Shown: positions 18,401 to 27,300 of the stretch, in pieces | Layout: the number at the start of each line of letters is the position of its first letter | Position numbering within the stretch: the first letter of the stretch is position 1 | Notes under the pieces: generated by a model | The model's database searches: none | What the model was told of the DNA's origin: nothing | The model's input: only the letters and a program-made list of their open reading frames with translations | Program-made: the position numbers and the translations under genes | NCBI GenBank assembly: GCA_001871925.1 | Contig: MNWZ01000108.1 | Span: forward strand, 1 to 34,092 | Length of the DNA: 34,092 nucleotides | Reading direction: 5' to 3' | DNA from: Zetaproteobacteria bacterium CG1_02_53_45 | GTDB lineage: Bacteria > Pseudomonadota > Zetaproteobacteria > Mariprofundales > Mariprofundaceae

Positions 18401-19449
18401 GCATACACCAAGGCCAGCTTCTTCAGCAATGTGCTTTTGCCCATGCCCGGACCTGAAATGACAACGCAGCGTCTGACAAATCTCCCTATGCTGGTTGGTT
18501 CGATGCTCTTTTCGTCAGAGCTGTACCTTCTATGTTCCCAGTTGTGATAGTGCTCTAAAGCCTCTGAAATCGTTTCTTGCTCAGACGCATCCTCTTTTCG
18601 AACCACTGTTTTCAGCGGCAGCCACGCTTTGTCCAGTGATAGTGGTTTACTGATTCCGAATATCTCGAAGGATGAATTGGTTTCCTTCGTCCATTTACAT
18701 AAGGCCGACAACATCGAAAGCGGGGACTTGGCGCAACCTACTCCGGCAACTGATATGCCCGAGCTTTCCAATGATCGCATGACTGTGGCAACAGTTCTTC
18801 GCCCCTGAAACTCGATCAGCTTTGTTGCATCCTTGTACAGGCAATCCCAAGCATGCTCAATTTGCCCGGAAGCAGAACAGATGTGTCTTAACTCGGAACG
18901 GGCAGAACTAATGTCTGCCGAATCGCGTTCCAAAGCATGAACAGTAATAATTCTGAGGTGCCCGCATACTGTTTCCGGCTCTATATCCAAAGCTCTCAAT
19001 TTGGATACGAACGCCTCTGAGATATCCTTTAGATTATCTGTTCTGCCATCTCCGATATGATGAATATCCTGTGACAAATCTGATCTGATTGACGCGCTGG
19101 ATTCCGGGCAAACAATGAGCAAACCGTGCGTGATGAGTTTGTTATTGATTGCTTTTGCTAACTCAATCAGCGAATCCCAAAGCTTATTTCCTTGCCGTAA
19201 CCCTTTTTTTACCTGAACTTCTGCAACAGATCCATTTCGAAAAAGCGCTTTGATATCATCGCCCGGCCCACCTGTTTCTGCTGAAACCTCAACAGGGATA
19301 TCATCAAGGACACTTTCAAACCAGCCAAGCCTAGAACCATTAGCAATATGAATTTCTACAATGGCAGTAACGGCCGCCTGGAAATTAATTCCGCCACCGG
19401 TTGCGCTTCCACCGGCAATGTTTTTCTTTTGTTTCTTCATATTGCTCAT
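15445..19449 (-). CDS. Large NACHT-domain NTPase with PD-(D/E)XK-like N-terminus (bNACHT/Avs-like defence protein)
   Basis: 1334 residues. Residues 1-170 look like a Mrr/DUF4297-type nuclease: GGGINFQAA, D64/D65 in GPGDDIKA, then EVQVKKG (77-83), compatible with a D...QxK or ExK active site. The NACHT core has Walker A GPGMGKST (333-340) and Walker B LLCDGLDE (403-410), followed by TTRPVGYS. From about residue 650 to the end are HEAT-like helical repeats, a plausible ligand sensor. Family knowledge: bacterial NACHT and Avs proteins sense phage products and kill or arrest the cell through an N-terminal effector. The gene is visibly AT-richer than its neighbours. Its start overlaps the truncated DUF1016 gene (ATGA) and lacks its own ribosome-binding site; Met4 is an alternative start. 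Confidence 0.88.
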   Translation of the reverse strand: MSNMKKQKKNIAGGSATGGGINFQAAVTAIVEIHIANGSRLGWFESVLDDIPVEVSAETGGPGDDIKALFRNGSVAEVQVKKGLRQGNKLWDSLIELAKAINNKLITHGLLIVCPESSASIRSDLSQDIHHIGDGRTDNLKDISEAFVSKLRALDIEPETVCGHLRIITVHALERDSADISSARSELRHICSASGQIEHAWDCLYKDATKLIEFQGRRTVATVMRSLESSGISVAGVGCAKSPLSMLSALCKWTKETNSSFEIFGISKPLSLDKAWLPLKTVVRKEDASEQETISEALEHYHNWEHRRYSSDEKSIEPTSIGRFVRRCVVISGPGMGKSTLLKKLALVYAREGFPVIKVRLNSLAARMRNGSGVEEGIFSLGLDGSSLQKQNFDNLALREWVLLCDGLDETGASQNDICEGLQKFIASNPLCRVVVTTRPVGYSTNSLKGWRHYELLPLIEDKADVYMHKLISGVYESGSAEFNDCFDFACSELKKNKAGKVVERSPLLLGLAVSLAVRKITFGHSKVDLFKRLFQLVDDASTSRTDKPNISKAKANWFLDVLGWVLFKYPVSTVENALQKCAEAMMAELDLTYTNAVAECEVFLRYWEETGLVETIRHTDEATVTFIHKSFGEYAAARYMVALPEDEKHDVIISELSNAPDSEVLKFASSLGASESIASELIKRIKNSAEEIKWVKRALSLLADSQFEPKEEYLTDVLNAAFTLIDSPRYFQSKGIAIALLPVSKRYPDAVAELAKSLINSEHTWIRLSAWAFVTNGGSSYYAFNELVAAFESLPEMAESGFKSLLGGFNLNRESFSDIREAFVANAIREIVRNLPVDKADMVLNTLAQDALLKTVGFSTNIVGLLEELGKEELAKQVAGSLGRAQVHISSPEFNAAQNIAHRKLLSALVDQDLLDSLCAPEAPSEEDRFIQLEAFLEASAYWQVSLPDIWDWQEEHDDEAVREVFRGIIEIAGIDKAILSQEAKAMLDRMDSASADDRYYSFYMSLSHVDIAEDVKAVNSCNLDIQKLERALHHKSEWIVQLAGYLLSNLEDKSSLLEIVNRVAASGHGIALWFVAQIAQEIKMDLKKLLVERLKLPLVPGCQYLYRKLSELELELDDEIQGVLRNGLLNSGPLTAEETTKVIAKLSYSEVKGLVPLMEEVYQYWLTHEEPYPKGGGRIPDSPREELLSLLLSVDAVTNSDLISFVADERSDVQRIAETSLIDRLDGDEPLRDEFIERVGLGELRINLLSQAFRQSVEFSQAQCKTIIQLLSMDDAKVRYAAMGVLNLKYMQQSQIEKWSRVLRDDNELEIREKAMRLLLDGVQSGVRSNHV

Positions 19450-19883
19450 TCGGCTTGCTTGGCGTCACTAAGATAAAACGAGAGGCACTGTCTCCCGTTT
19501 TGAGACTGCGATATGTATATGTGGCGAATAAGCTTGCGATAGTGTGTCCAGCTCAATTCGGTACGCACTGCGTTCCGAATTGGGAAGCTCAGATAAAATG
19601 CACGCATATTGCGAAGATTTCGAACGTCAAAACCTTTACCGAACTGCTCCGTCAGTCTGTTGGAAAGCTCCTGCAGCTTCTGCTTGCCATAGGCTGCGCG
19701 GCTGTTGCCCTGTTGTTCATGTTCGACAATCAGGCAGCCGATTTGCCAATAACTTTGCACCATGGCCTGATTGACAGCCTGCCGCACATGTTGGTGCGCC
19801 TGCTGGATGACTGTTGCGATGTCCTGATAAAGCAGTTGCATATCATCAGAAGGCGGCTGAATGATGTTCTCCGGATTGCTCAA
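19446..19883 (-). pseudogene. Truncated DUF1016/YhcG N-terminal domain protein
   Basis: 145 residues matching only the N-terminal half of YhcG/DUF1016 proteins (SYWQIGCLIVEHEQQG, YGKQKLQELSNRLTEQFGKGFDVRNLRNMRAFY, ELSWTHYRKLI). The C-terminal PD-(D/E)XK nuclease half is missing. The frame ends at FYLSDAKQAE, just where the family normally continues into a Trp-Ser segment, and the stop TGA is fused to the NACHT ATG. The start is TTG with a near-perfect AGGAGG site inside the 3' end of cobQ (38-bp overlap). It is probably a remnant cut by arrival of the NACHT gene. It may still be translated and so drive translation of the NACHT gene. Confidence 0.75.
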
Positions 19884-21336
19884 GCCACACCTCCTGTCCC
19901 TGAACTGATTTTAGGCGCTTTGCCTCCAGCAGCTCGGGCGCAATCGCTTGCTCCAGCGCATCGGCGAGCAGGTCGAGGCTGGTCATGACCCGATGTGCGT
20001 GATCTTCGTCTGACTCTGTCGTCAGGCCCATTTCGGCAAGCCAAACCCTACGAAACTGGCCTGAGGCAAACAGCCCGTGCAGGTAGGTGCCCAGTACCAG
20101 CCCGTCATCGGAGCGATGGGAGAATGGAAACAGGGTTGCATCGGGGTGGTCATCGCCGTAGTGGATTTCATAACCAGTGACCGGCACCTGTTCCGGCCAG
20201 CAGGCCAGGGTCTCAATACGCTTCAATGTTTTCTCAGGCTGCATGCGGGTGGTGATATCGAGCCAGCCGAGCCCCGAAATCGAATCACTATGTTCGACAC
20301 CTGTCTTATCCATGACCTCTTTGCCCAGCATCTGCATGCCGCCGCAGATACCGAGAATTTTACCCCCGTAACGCAGATGTTTTTGCAGGGCTGCTACAAA
20401 CCCATGTTCATGAAGCCAGTCCAGGTCGGCAGCCACATGCTTTGAGCCGGGTAAAATGACCAGATCGGCGGGTTGCAGCTGGTCGGGGCGGTTGATCAGG
20501 CGCAGCGAAACGGACGGCTCATCAAACAGCGGATCGAGATCATCAATATTGCTCAAACAGGGGTAGGCGATAACAGCAATGTTAAAACCGTCAGGCGCTG
20601 GATGCGCGTATCCCGTGGCCAGTCGATAGGGCGCATCCTCTTCAGGCAGATGCAGCGGCAGCCAGGGCACCACACCGGCAACCTTCTTGCCGCTCTGTCT
20701 CTCCAGCCATGTCAGACCATCTTCAAGCAGGGCCAGATGACCGCGGAAGCGGTTAATCAGCAGCGCTTTGACTCTTGCCCGTTCTGAATCCGAAAAAATA
20801 TTCAATGTGCCGGTCAGTGATGCGAAGACACCGCCGCAGTCAATATCGCCAACCAGCCAGACGGGTATATCCGCTGCCTCGGCAAAGCCCATATTGGCGA
20901 TGTCACCGGCGCGCAGGTTCGGCTCGGCGGGCGAACCTGCCCCTTCAACCAGCACCACATCATATTGTGTCTGCAGGATGCTGAATGATTCAAGCACTGT
21001 TTCCAGCCATTGCTGGCGTTCTTCGCGAAAACGGGCTGATCTGAGTGTGCCGACCACTTTTCCTCGCACCACCAGCCGGGCCGTTCCGTGTGCTTCCGGC
21101 TTGAGCAGCACCGGATTCATATGCACGCTCGGCTCGATGCCGCAGGCAAAGGCCTGCAAGGCCTGCGCGCGGCCGATCTCGCCGCCATCAATGGTGACAG
21201 CTGCATTGTTGCTCATGTTCTGCGGCTTGAACGGAGCGACAGATACGCCATTGCGCTCCAGCAGCCTGCACAGCCCTGCGACCAGTACCGATTTGCCTAC
21301 ACCCGATGCTGTGCCCTGAATCATCAGTGCCTTCAT
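19846..21336 (-). CDS. cobQ: Cobyric acid synthase
   Basis: A 496-residue glutamine-dependent amidase that converts adenosylcobyrinic acid a,c-diamide to adenosylcobyric acid (amidation at b, d, e and g). The N-terminal synthetase domain starts MIQGTASGVGKSVLVAGLCR with FKPQNMSNNA. The C-terminal class I glutamine amidotransferase has the nucleophile C331 (GICGGMQML) and H420 (YLHGLF). The last 20 or so residues overlap the DUF1016 remnant and its ribosome-binding site, so the tail may be non-native. It is the only late-pathway synthesis gene here, suggesting salvage or a scattered pathway. Confidence 0.95.
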   Translation of the reverse strand: MKALMIQGTASGVGKSVLVAGLCRLLERNGVSVAPFKPQNMSNNAAVTIDGGEIGRAQALQAFACGIEPSVHMNPVLLKPEAHGTARLVVRGKVVGTLRSARFREERQQWLETVLESFSILQTQYDVVLVEGAGSPAEPNLRAGDIANMGFAEAADIPVWLVGDIDCGGVFASLTGTLNIFSDSERARVKALLINRFRGHLALLEDGLTWLERQSGKKVAGVVPWLPLHLPEEDAPYRLATGYAHPAPDGFNIAVIAYPCLSNIDDLDPLFDEPSVSLRLINRPDQLQPADLVILPGSKHVAADLDWLHEHGFVAALQKHLRYGGKILGICGGMQMLGKEVMDKTGVEHSDSISGLGWLDITTRMQPEKTLKRIETLACWPEQVPVTGYEIHYGDDHPDATLFPFSHRSDDGLVLGTYLHGLFASGQFRRVWLAEMGLTTESDEDHAHRVMTSLDLLADALEQAIAPELLEAKRLKSVQGQEVWLEQSGEHHSAAF

Positions 21337-21391
21337 TACTGGACTTTGGATTTGAATTTTAGCCTCACTTATAGTCCTGCACTGGTTGCCT

Positions 21392-21432
21392 CTTTCTTGA
21401 ATCCTTTCTTAAAAGCATCGATTCTTTCTTAA
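21392..21432. repeat. Three direct copies of CTTTCTTRA after the AlbA_2 gene
   Basis: CTTTCTTGA/CTTTCTTAA (TYAAGAAAG on the coding strand) occurs at 21392, 21404 and 21424. Two more copies lie inside the AlbA_2 gene end at 21591 and 21612. They occupy the 98-bp gap before cobQ. Their meaning is unknown. Confidence 0.6.
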
Positions 21433-21434
21433 AT

Positions 21435-23096
21435 TCAGTCGGTTAATTTCCACTCGGGAGAGCTTTTTGAAGCAGTATTGCGGATCACATCATGCATGCG
21501 CAACTTACTGATAATATTGCCGACTTTGTTTTTCTTTTGTGACTCGTCGAGTGCGCTGCTGATCTTGTCCAGCAACAATGCATCAATATCCTTTCTTGAT
21601 GCACTGCCGAACTTTCTTAAATAATCTGTAATTAACTTTGCGTAGTAGTCATCATCTTGTGCCCTGGTCCGGATATAATCAACTTTTCTGGCCGTGGCTT
21701 TGGCGACCGGTACAGAGACATGAAGGTTGGGCTTGCGCCCTTCGATCAGACCATCGCGTCGCAGCCGCTTGATCATAGCATCGGTCAGCGGCAGCCGTTT
21801 TTGAACGCGATCGAGGGCAATAATTTCGTCCAGTGGCAGGTTGGTTTTCTGAATCAGTAATCGGCTGTATGCAGGGTCAACCACGCCACCGTACAATGTC
21901 ATCTTCACTGCATTGGCTTCACTAAAGTCGTAATCAGGCATTGGAAAATAACGGCGGGCTTGACCAATATGAATGGAATGGATGCCATAGCCCATGGTGT
22001 CGATCATATTTAATTCAGCCATAGCCTGGGCCAGAAATGGATTGCGATAGCGGCGCGGTGTTTTGTTGCCGGCAATATAATCATCAGGCCGGCCCTCAAA
22101 AAATGCGCCTTCATTTTCAAAAATCAGACGATCCGGTAACTCTGTTACAATGATGCGTCCATTTCGGGTAAAGTCCTGATGAGCAATGCAGTTGTGCAGG
22201 GCTTCCAAAACGATTCGTTGATCATACTTGGAAACCTCAATAGTCAGCAGTTGGTCATCAGGCAATATGCGCAGCTGTATATTCCGTATCTTTTGATACA
22301 GGACAGTTGTGTTAAGCAGAAAAGGCGGACCGAAATGTTCGTAAGCCCGCTCCGGGCCTTCGAGCTTCCAGGTCATTTGCGCTGGATGTGGCGACAACAG
22401 ATATGTGGACTCAGGCTTGCCAAGCAACAAGAGCGTCGTGCGTGTTATCTGGCCACTCTGGGTTAGTCTGGCGCGATCCAGAAAAGATTCCAAAGGCCAA
22501 TCTATGACCTCTTCTTCCGGAAACCGATTTGAATACTTCCGTGCGTATGACTCGCGAGCTTTTTGCAACGCCTGTTCATCCAGATCCTTCGCAGCAGCTC
22601 CAGAAACCACTTGTGCGGACCAGTCGCTGGACATCGTCTGTTGGCGAATTTCATCTTGCTTGTCGAGCCCAAGGCTTCCAAGGCTTTCGCCGGAACGCGC
22701 GTAGTAATGCCCTTTCCATGCAATCGGCATTCCACGCGGAGTCGCAGGAATCTCAAACAGAACAACGCGACCATCAGGATGCTTGAGTTCATAGATATTA
22801 CGAAAGGTAATACTGGGCTCGGTGTTATCGGCAATTTGCAGCTTTGTACTTTGCAGACGTTCCTGGTCTGAACGATACGCGGAGCCAATTACCTGCCTGC
22901 TTTTATTGTCCACACCAAAGATCAGCCATGCCCTGTCCAATTCTCGCAAATTGGCTTCATTGGACATGGCTGAAAAATAGCGTCCGATCTTGTCTGTAGC
23001 GTAGTCGTTGCCGGCCTGCTTAAACTCCACCACCTCATTTTCCCAGGTGGCAATGAGGCTGTTCAGCAGTGAGAGCAGTTCATGTTGTTTCACCAT
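21435..23096 (-). CDS. AlbA_2 (Schlafen-like) / HATPase_c_4 ATP-binding protein linked to Wadjet
   Basis: 553 residues from the ATG at 23096, chosen for the GGAGGTGT site 5 nt upstream; the track start at 23129 adds 11 residues without one. Residues about 10-125 match the AlbA_2 (Schlafen AAA_4-type) domain (EVVEFKQAGND, YFSAMSNEANL, WLIFGVDN). Residues about 290-410 match HATPase_c_4 (EALHNCIAHQDF, RLIFENEGAFFEG, YRNPFLAQAMAEL, GYGIHSI). The tail is helical and winged-helix-like. Proteins of this kind are annotated as transcription regulators or RecG-like ATPases; several sit in defence islands. It starts 36 bp after jetD, which suggests an accessory or regulator of the Wadjet operon, though this is inferred from position only. 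Confidence 0.85.
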   Translation of the reverse strand: MVKQHELLSLLNSLIATWENEVVEFKQAGNDYATDKIGRYFSAMSNEANLRELDRAWLIFGVDNKSRQVIGSAYRSDQERLQSTKLQIADNTEPSITFRNIYELKHPDGRVVLFEIPATPRGMPIAWKGHYYARSGESLGSLGLDKQDEIRQQTMSSDWSAQVVSGAAAKDLDEQALQKARESYARKYSNRFPEEEVIDWPLESFLDRARLTQSGQITRTTLLLLGKPESTYLLSPHPAQMTWKLEGPERAYEHFGPPFLLNTTVLYQKIRNIQLRILPDDQLLTIEVSKYDQRIVLEALHNCIAHQDFTRNGRIIVTELPDRLIFENEGAFFEGRPDDYIAGNKTPRRYRNPFLAQAMAELNMIDTMGYGIHSIHIGQARRYFPMPDYDFSEANAVKMTLYGGVVDPAYSRLLIQKTNLPLDEIIALDRVQKRLPLTDAMIKRLRRDGLIEGRKPNLHVSVPVAKATARKVDYIRTRAQDDDYYAKLITDYLRKFGSASRKDIDALLLDKISSALDESQKKNKVGNIISKLRMHDVIRNTASKSSPEWKLTD

Positions 23097-23132
23097 ACAC
23101 CTCCGGGCAAGTTGAATTCGACTCGACAAAGA

Positions 23133-24317
23133 TTACAGCATTAGCGCATTGATAGCTGCCTGCACATGTGAAAATGCAATCCGCTCCTGCTCAAGGCGAA
23201 CCTGTTCACACAGAACATTGCTACGCATATCATGGTAGAGCGATGCTTCATCCGCAGTCAGGCGAGGTAGATCCCGATGCTCCTGGGCCGGCTCTCGACC
23301 CCATAATGCGCGATGCGTCATCAGGGTCTGCCGATCCATCAGCAGCGACTGAGCGTGCGGAAAACGGGCGCGCAACTGATCCAGAATGGCAAAGCCATGG
23401 GTATCGATATCGCCCCAGTAAAAGAGATCGCAATCAGCCAGCCATACCGCCTGCGCCAGGGCATCAAAGCCATAGCCTGAACCGAAAATAATCAGACTAT
23501 CCGGCACATCGGGGAAGGCCAGGTAATTGATCTCATTCTCGGTGATAAAGACCCGCCGGACAGGGGGCACCATTGCGGTAAAGCTTGCTGCAGTCAGGCT
23601 GACATCCTGATCGCCAGCTGAACAGAGCCAGCGGATAGCCTCATCCAGCGGTCGCATGCGAACAAGCAACGGCTTATCCAGAAATCCATAGCGACGAGCG
23701 AATCCGCTTGTCCCGGTAAACTGCTGATTTACTGCCGTTTCCGGCAGCACAAGATCGAACAGTTCGGCCAGCACACCGCGATGGCGCTCAATAAACTTGC
23801 TATCCAGTCCCGCTGCATCGATCTGTCGCACATAGATGCCCGGTTGCGGATTGGCCAGCATCCACGCCGTCATCGTTAGCAGTTGCGGCCACACCGTAGC
23901 CAGCTCCAGCGCTTTGAGCGGGCGTTTTGCCAGCCATTGGCAGAGCTGCGGCATCGCTGCGGCCGTTGTCTCACACATGCTGCGAAACAGGGCTAGCTCC
24001 CGTGACTTGCCGATCACGGCTGCCGCTTGCCCGGGTGATGCAAACAGCAATGCGCAGGGCAGTTCATTGCGCCCCAGGGTTCGATGACGAACCTCCCGCC
24101 ACTCCAGAGCCAAATCATGGCGTGCGGCCAGCTGCCTGATATCGGCTACCCACGCGCGCATGGCATCAAACTCATCGAGCATCACCCTGGCTGACGGCTG
24201 CTTCAGTGGCAGGCGTAGCGGAAATCGATCAGGTTCGAGTAGAGTCAGACAGAGCTCCCCCTGCTTCCAGAGTTGCAGCAGTTGCTGGCGTATCGACGCA
24301 GCGGTGACCCAGTTCAA
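23133..24317 (-). CDS. jetD: Wadjet nuclease subunit JetD (Toprim, DUF3322/DUF2220)
   Basis: The 394-residue topoisomerase-VI-like nuclease of the Wadjet complex, which cleaves closed circular DNA extruded by the SMC motor. The N-terminal DUF3322 part carries the conserved QIDAAGLDSKFIERH (165-179). The Toprim-type active site shows VFITENEINYLAF with E260 and E262, and FYWGDIDTHGF with D303 and D305. It is full length. It overlaps jetC by 4 bp (ATGA). The active-site acids are all present, so it should be catalytically competent. Confidence 0.93.
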   Translation of the reverse strand: MNWVTAASIRQQLLQLWKQGELCLTLLEPDRFPLRLPLKQPSARVMLDEFDAMRAWVADIRQLAARHDLALEWREVRHRTLGRNELPCALLFASPGQAAAVIGKSRELALFRSMCETTAAAMPQLCQWLAKRPLKALELATVWPQLLTMTAWMLANPQPGIYVRQIDAAGLDSKFIERHRGVLAELFDLVLPETAVNQQFTGTSGFARRYGFLDKPLLVRMRPLDEAIRWLCSAGDQDVSLTAASFTAMVPPVRRVFITENEINYLAFPDVPDSLIIFGSGYGFDALAQAVWLADCDLFYWGDIDTHGFAILDQLRARFPHAQSLLMDRQTLMTHRALWGREPAQEHRDLPRLTADEASLYHDMRSNVLCEQVRLEQERIAFSHVQAAINALML

Positions 24318-27300
24318 GTCAGCGTTCCTTCAAGTTTACGTTTCTCCTGGCGATATGCTTCGATCGTCAGGTTTCTCAAGCGTGATGTCTGGCCCGAATC
24401 ATTGGAGACAAAACCGACATGCTGCACATGCGGTTCAATGATATGGATCTTCTGCAACGGGGTGACAATCAGCAACTGCAATTTGAGCTGCTCAAACAGT
24501 TTCAAACCATATTCCGCCGAATCATCGGAGCCGCGCCCGAAAGCTTCATCAATCACCACAAAGCGGAAGGAGCGCGAGCGCACGGCATTCCATTCCAGTC
24601 CGAACTGATAGGCGAGACTGGCCGCCAGAATCGTATAAGCGAGTTTCTCCTTCTGGCCACCCGACTTGCCGCCGGAATCGGCATAGTGCTCATATTCTGT
24701 ATCATCTTCCCGCCAGCGTTCGGAGGCGGCAAAGCGAAACCAGTTACGCACATCGCTGACCTTGAGCATCCAGCGCTGATCGGCATCGGCCATGCCATCG
24801 CGGCCACGAAAGCGCTCGATAATCTGTTTGACCTGCAAAAATTTTGATTCTGAATACTGATCATCATCCGAACCGGTTACACTGCCTTCCGTGCAGGCGC
24901 GCAACTGCTGCTGAAACGATTGAATCTCCGCATCCACCGCAGCTTGTGCCAACAGTTTGATATAACGCCCCGGCACATAATCAATTTGCGTCAATGACTG
25001 ATTGATATGCTCGATGCGCTCCCTGATTTTTTCACTCTCATGGCGCAGCTGGCTCTGAAAATTGGCAATTTCACGAATGGTATTTTCATTGAGCAGCTCT
25101 TTGAAGCGCGCCTCAAAACGCGGCAGATCATCGGCGTTGAGACTCGCAAGCATGGCCCCGTACTCATGCGCCGAGCGCAAATCGACATCGACCTCCTGCG
25201 TCTCCAGCGCAAACTCCTTCTTGTAATCGCTCATGGCCTTGATGATGGCATCGCGCAGGCGGGCCAGCTTTTTATCCTCATTTTCAATTCGGGCCTGCAA
25301 CCAGTTCCGCAGTCGCTGCTCCTGTCCGTCGCATGACTCCACCGTCGGTTGCCCGGATTCGCCAAGGGCTTCACTGCTGTAGGCTTCCAGTTGGCCAAAA
25401 CAGGATTGATACTCCGCCTCACTCTCCGTGAGCAGAGCCTGCAAAACCGCATAATCATGCTGTGCCGCATCGCGCCGCTCTTCACGTCTGGCGCGGTCAT
25501 CATTGCGATCCTTCAGCAGTCGTTCACTCTCGGCCAGCTCCTGCAGAACCTGTTCGCGCTGGTCGCTGAGCAGGCGCAAACGATCGGATGCTGCCTCCAG
25601 CGCCTCTTTCTCTTGTTGCAGGCGGGCAATCTCCAGCGCCAGCGGCTGCCAGTCGATATCGCGGAAATCACGATACTCATCGAGTTTTCCGAGTGTCTCC
25701 AGCCGCTGTTGATGCGCTTTCAGCGTGCGTTGCAGTGCAGTCACCTGCGTTGCCAGTTCAGTCAGTCTCTGCTGCTGTTGCGTCGCTTCCTTTTGCAGCA
25801 GAGCGATCTTTTCCGCATTGCTCCAGCCAAGCACATAACGACTGCGATCATCAATAGGATGGCGGTCATCCTTCTCATGCCGACCGCCCTTCGCCTTGAT
25901 CTGGCCGGCACGGGTCAGGGCGCGATCCTCGCGCCGGAACTGCTCGGGTGTGTCACAGCAGGCGTAATCAAAGCGATGTGCCAGCTCCTGCTCCAGCCAG
26001 TCGGCAAAGGGGGAGTCGGGTTTAAGCTCAAGCTTGCGGGCCAGCGATTGCGGGTGCAGTTCGGGCAAGCTGTAACGGCTTGCTTCGCGCACGCGAAAAT
26101 AGACCATCCGACCTTTCAGGTGATGCTGATCCACCCATTCCGCCACCCGGGCGTAGTGTTGCTCGGGCACCAGCAGCGACAAGGCAAAATTGTGCAGCAG
26201 TCGTTCGGCTGCCCCTTGCCAGTCCCGCTCCTGCGCATGCACCTGAATCAACTCACCGGCAAACGGCATCTCCGCCTCGGCAAGAGCAAGCGCGTCACAC
26301 AAGCGCGTCCGAATCGCAATCTGTTGTTCACTGATATTGCTCTTCCTCCGCTTCAATCCCTCCAGTTCATGCGCCAGCAGATCATAATCGCGTTTCCCCT
26401 GCACCAGATCGACGCCTCTCTCCTGCAGCCGGTTCTGCGTTTCAGCCTCTGCTACATTCAGTGTCGAATGCAGCAGCTGCGCTTGTTGCCGACCGGCAAT
26501 AAAGGCGTCCACATCCGTTATCGCCGGCAGGTCAAGCAACTGCAGCAGTTCTGCGTAGCGTGTCGCGCGTTGCAGACAACGCTCTTTTTCACCTGACTTT
26601 TCGTGCATCTCTTCTTGCAGGCGGGCGATACGATCACCGCCCTGATCGGCAATGGCGCGCTCCAGCTGGCGCTCCTTTTGCCGCTCTGACTGCACTTTTT
26701 CTTCGAGCTGCATAATACGCTGCTGCAATCGCGCCAGCTCACCATCGAGTTTGCTGATCCGCTCGGCCAGCAATGCCGACTTGATACGAGCAAACCAGAC
26801 CTTGAGCGCCTCACGACAGGCGCGCAGCTGCACAACAGCCAGATCCAGATCGGCATGGCGCTGGCAATCGGCAACCAGTGGCGACAACAACGCCACCTGC
26901 CGCTTGGCTTTAAGCACAGCCTGATGGGCCCGGTTCAAATCATCAAAGTGTGCAATCAAGGCCTCAATGCGCGGGATAACATCAAACGGCTCAAGCATAT
27001 GACCACGCACGAACTCGGTCAGGTTGCCGATCGATTTCATCGATACGGTCTGATGAAACAGCTCCAACGCCTGATCGTTGTCGATGCCGAAGCGACGGCG
27101 GAAATGGCCACCATAGGGTGGGAATGCATCAAACAGGGCAACGCCTTCGCCTTTCAGGCGCTTGCGCAGTTGCAGCATATCACTGCCGAAGGCGCCGAAA
27201 TCATCGGCAATCGAGAGTTCGCGATCCGCTGCAATATAAAAGCGCTCGGGTTGACCCTGTGACTGGCGAAACCAGAACACCTGCGCCAGCGTCACGGTCT

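Noticed and set aside
25349-26596. 415-codon open frame on the plus strand opposite jetC
   Set aside because: It lies wholly inside the well-supported jetC gene, has no ribosome-binding site or recognisable domain, and reads as the low-complexity mirror of a GC-rich coiled-coil gene.
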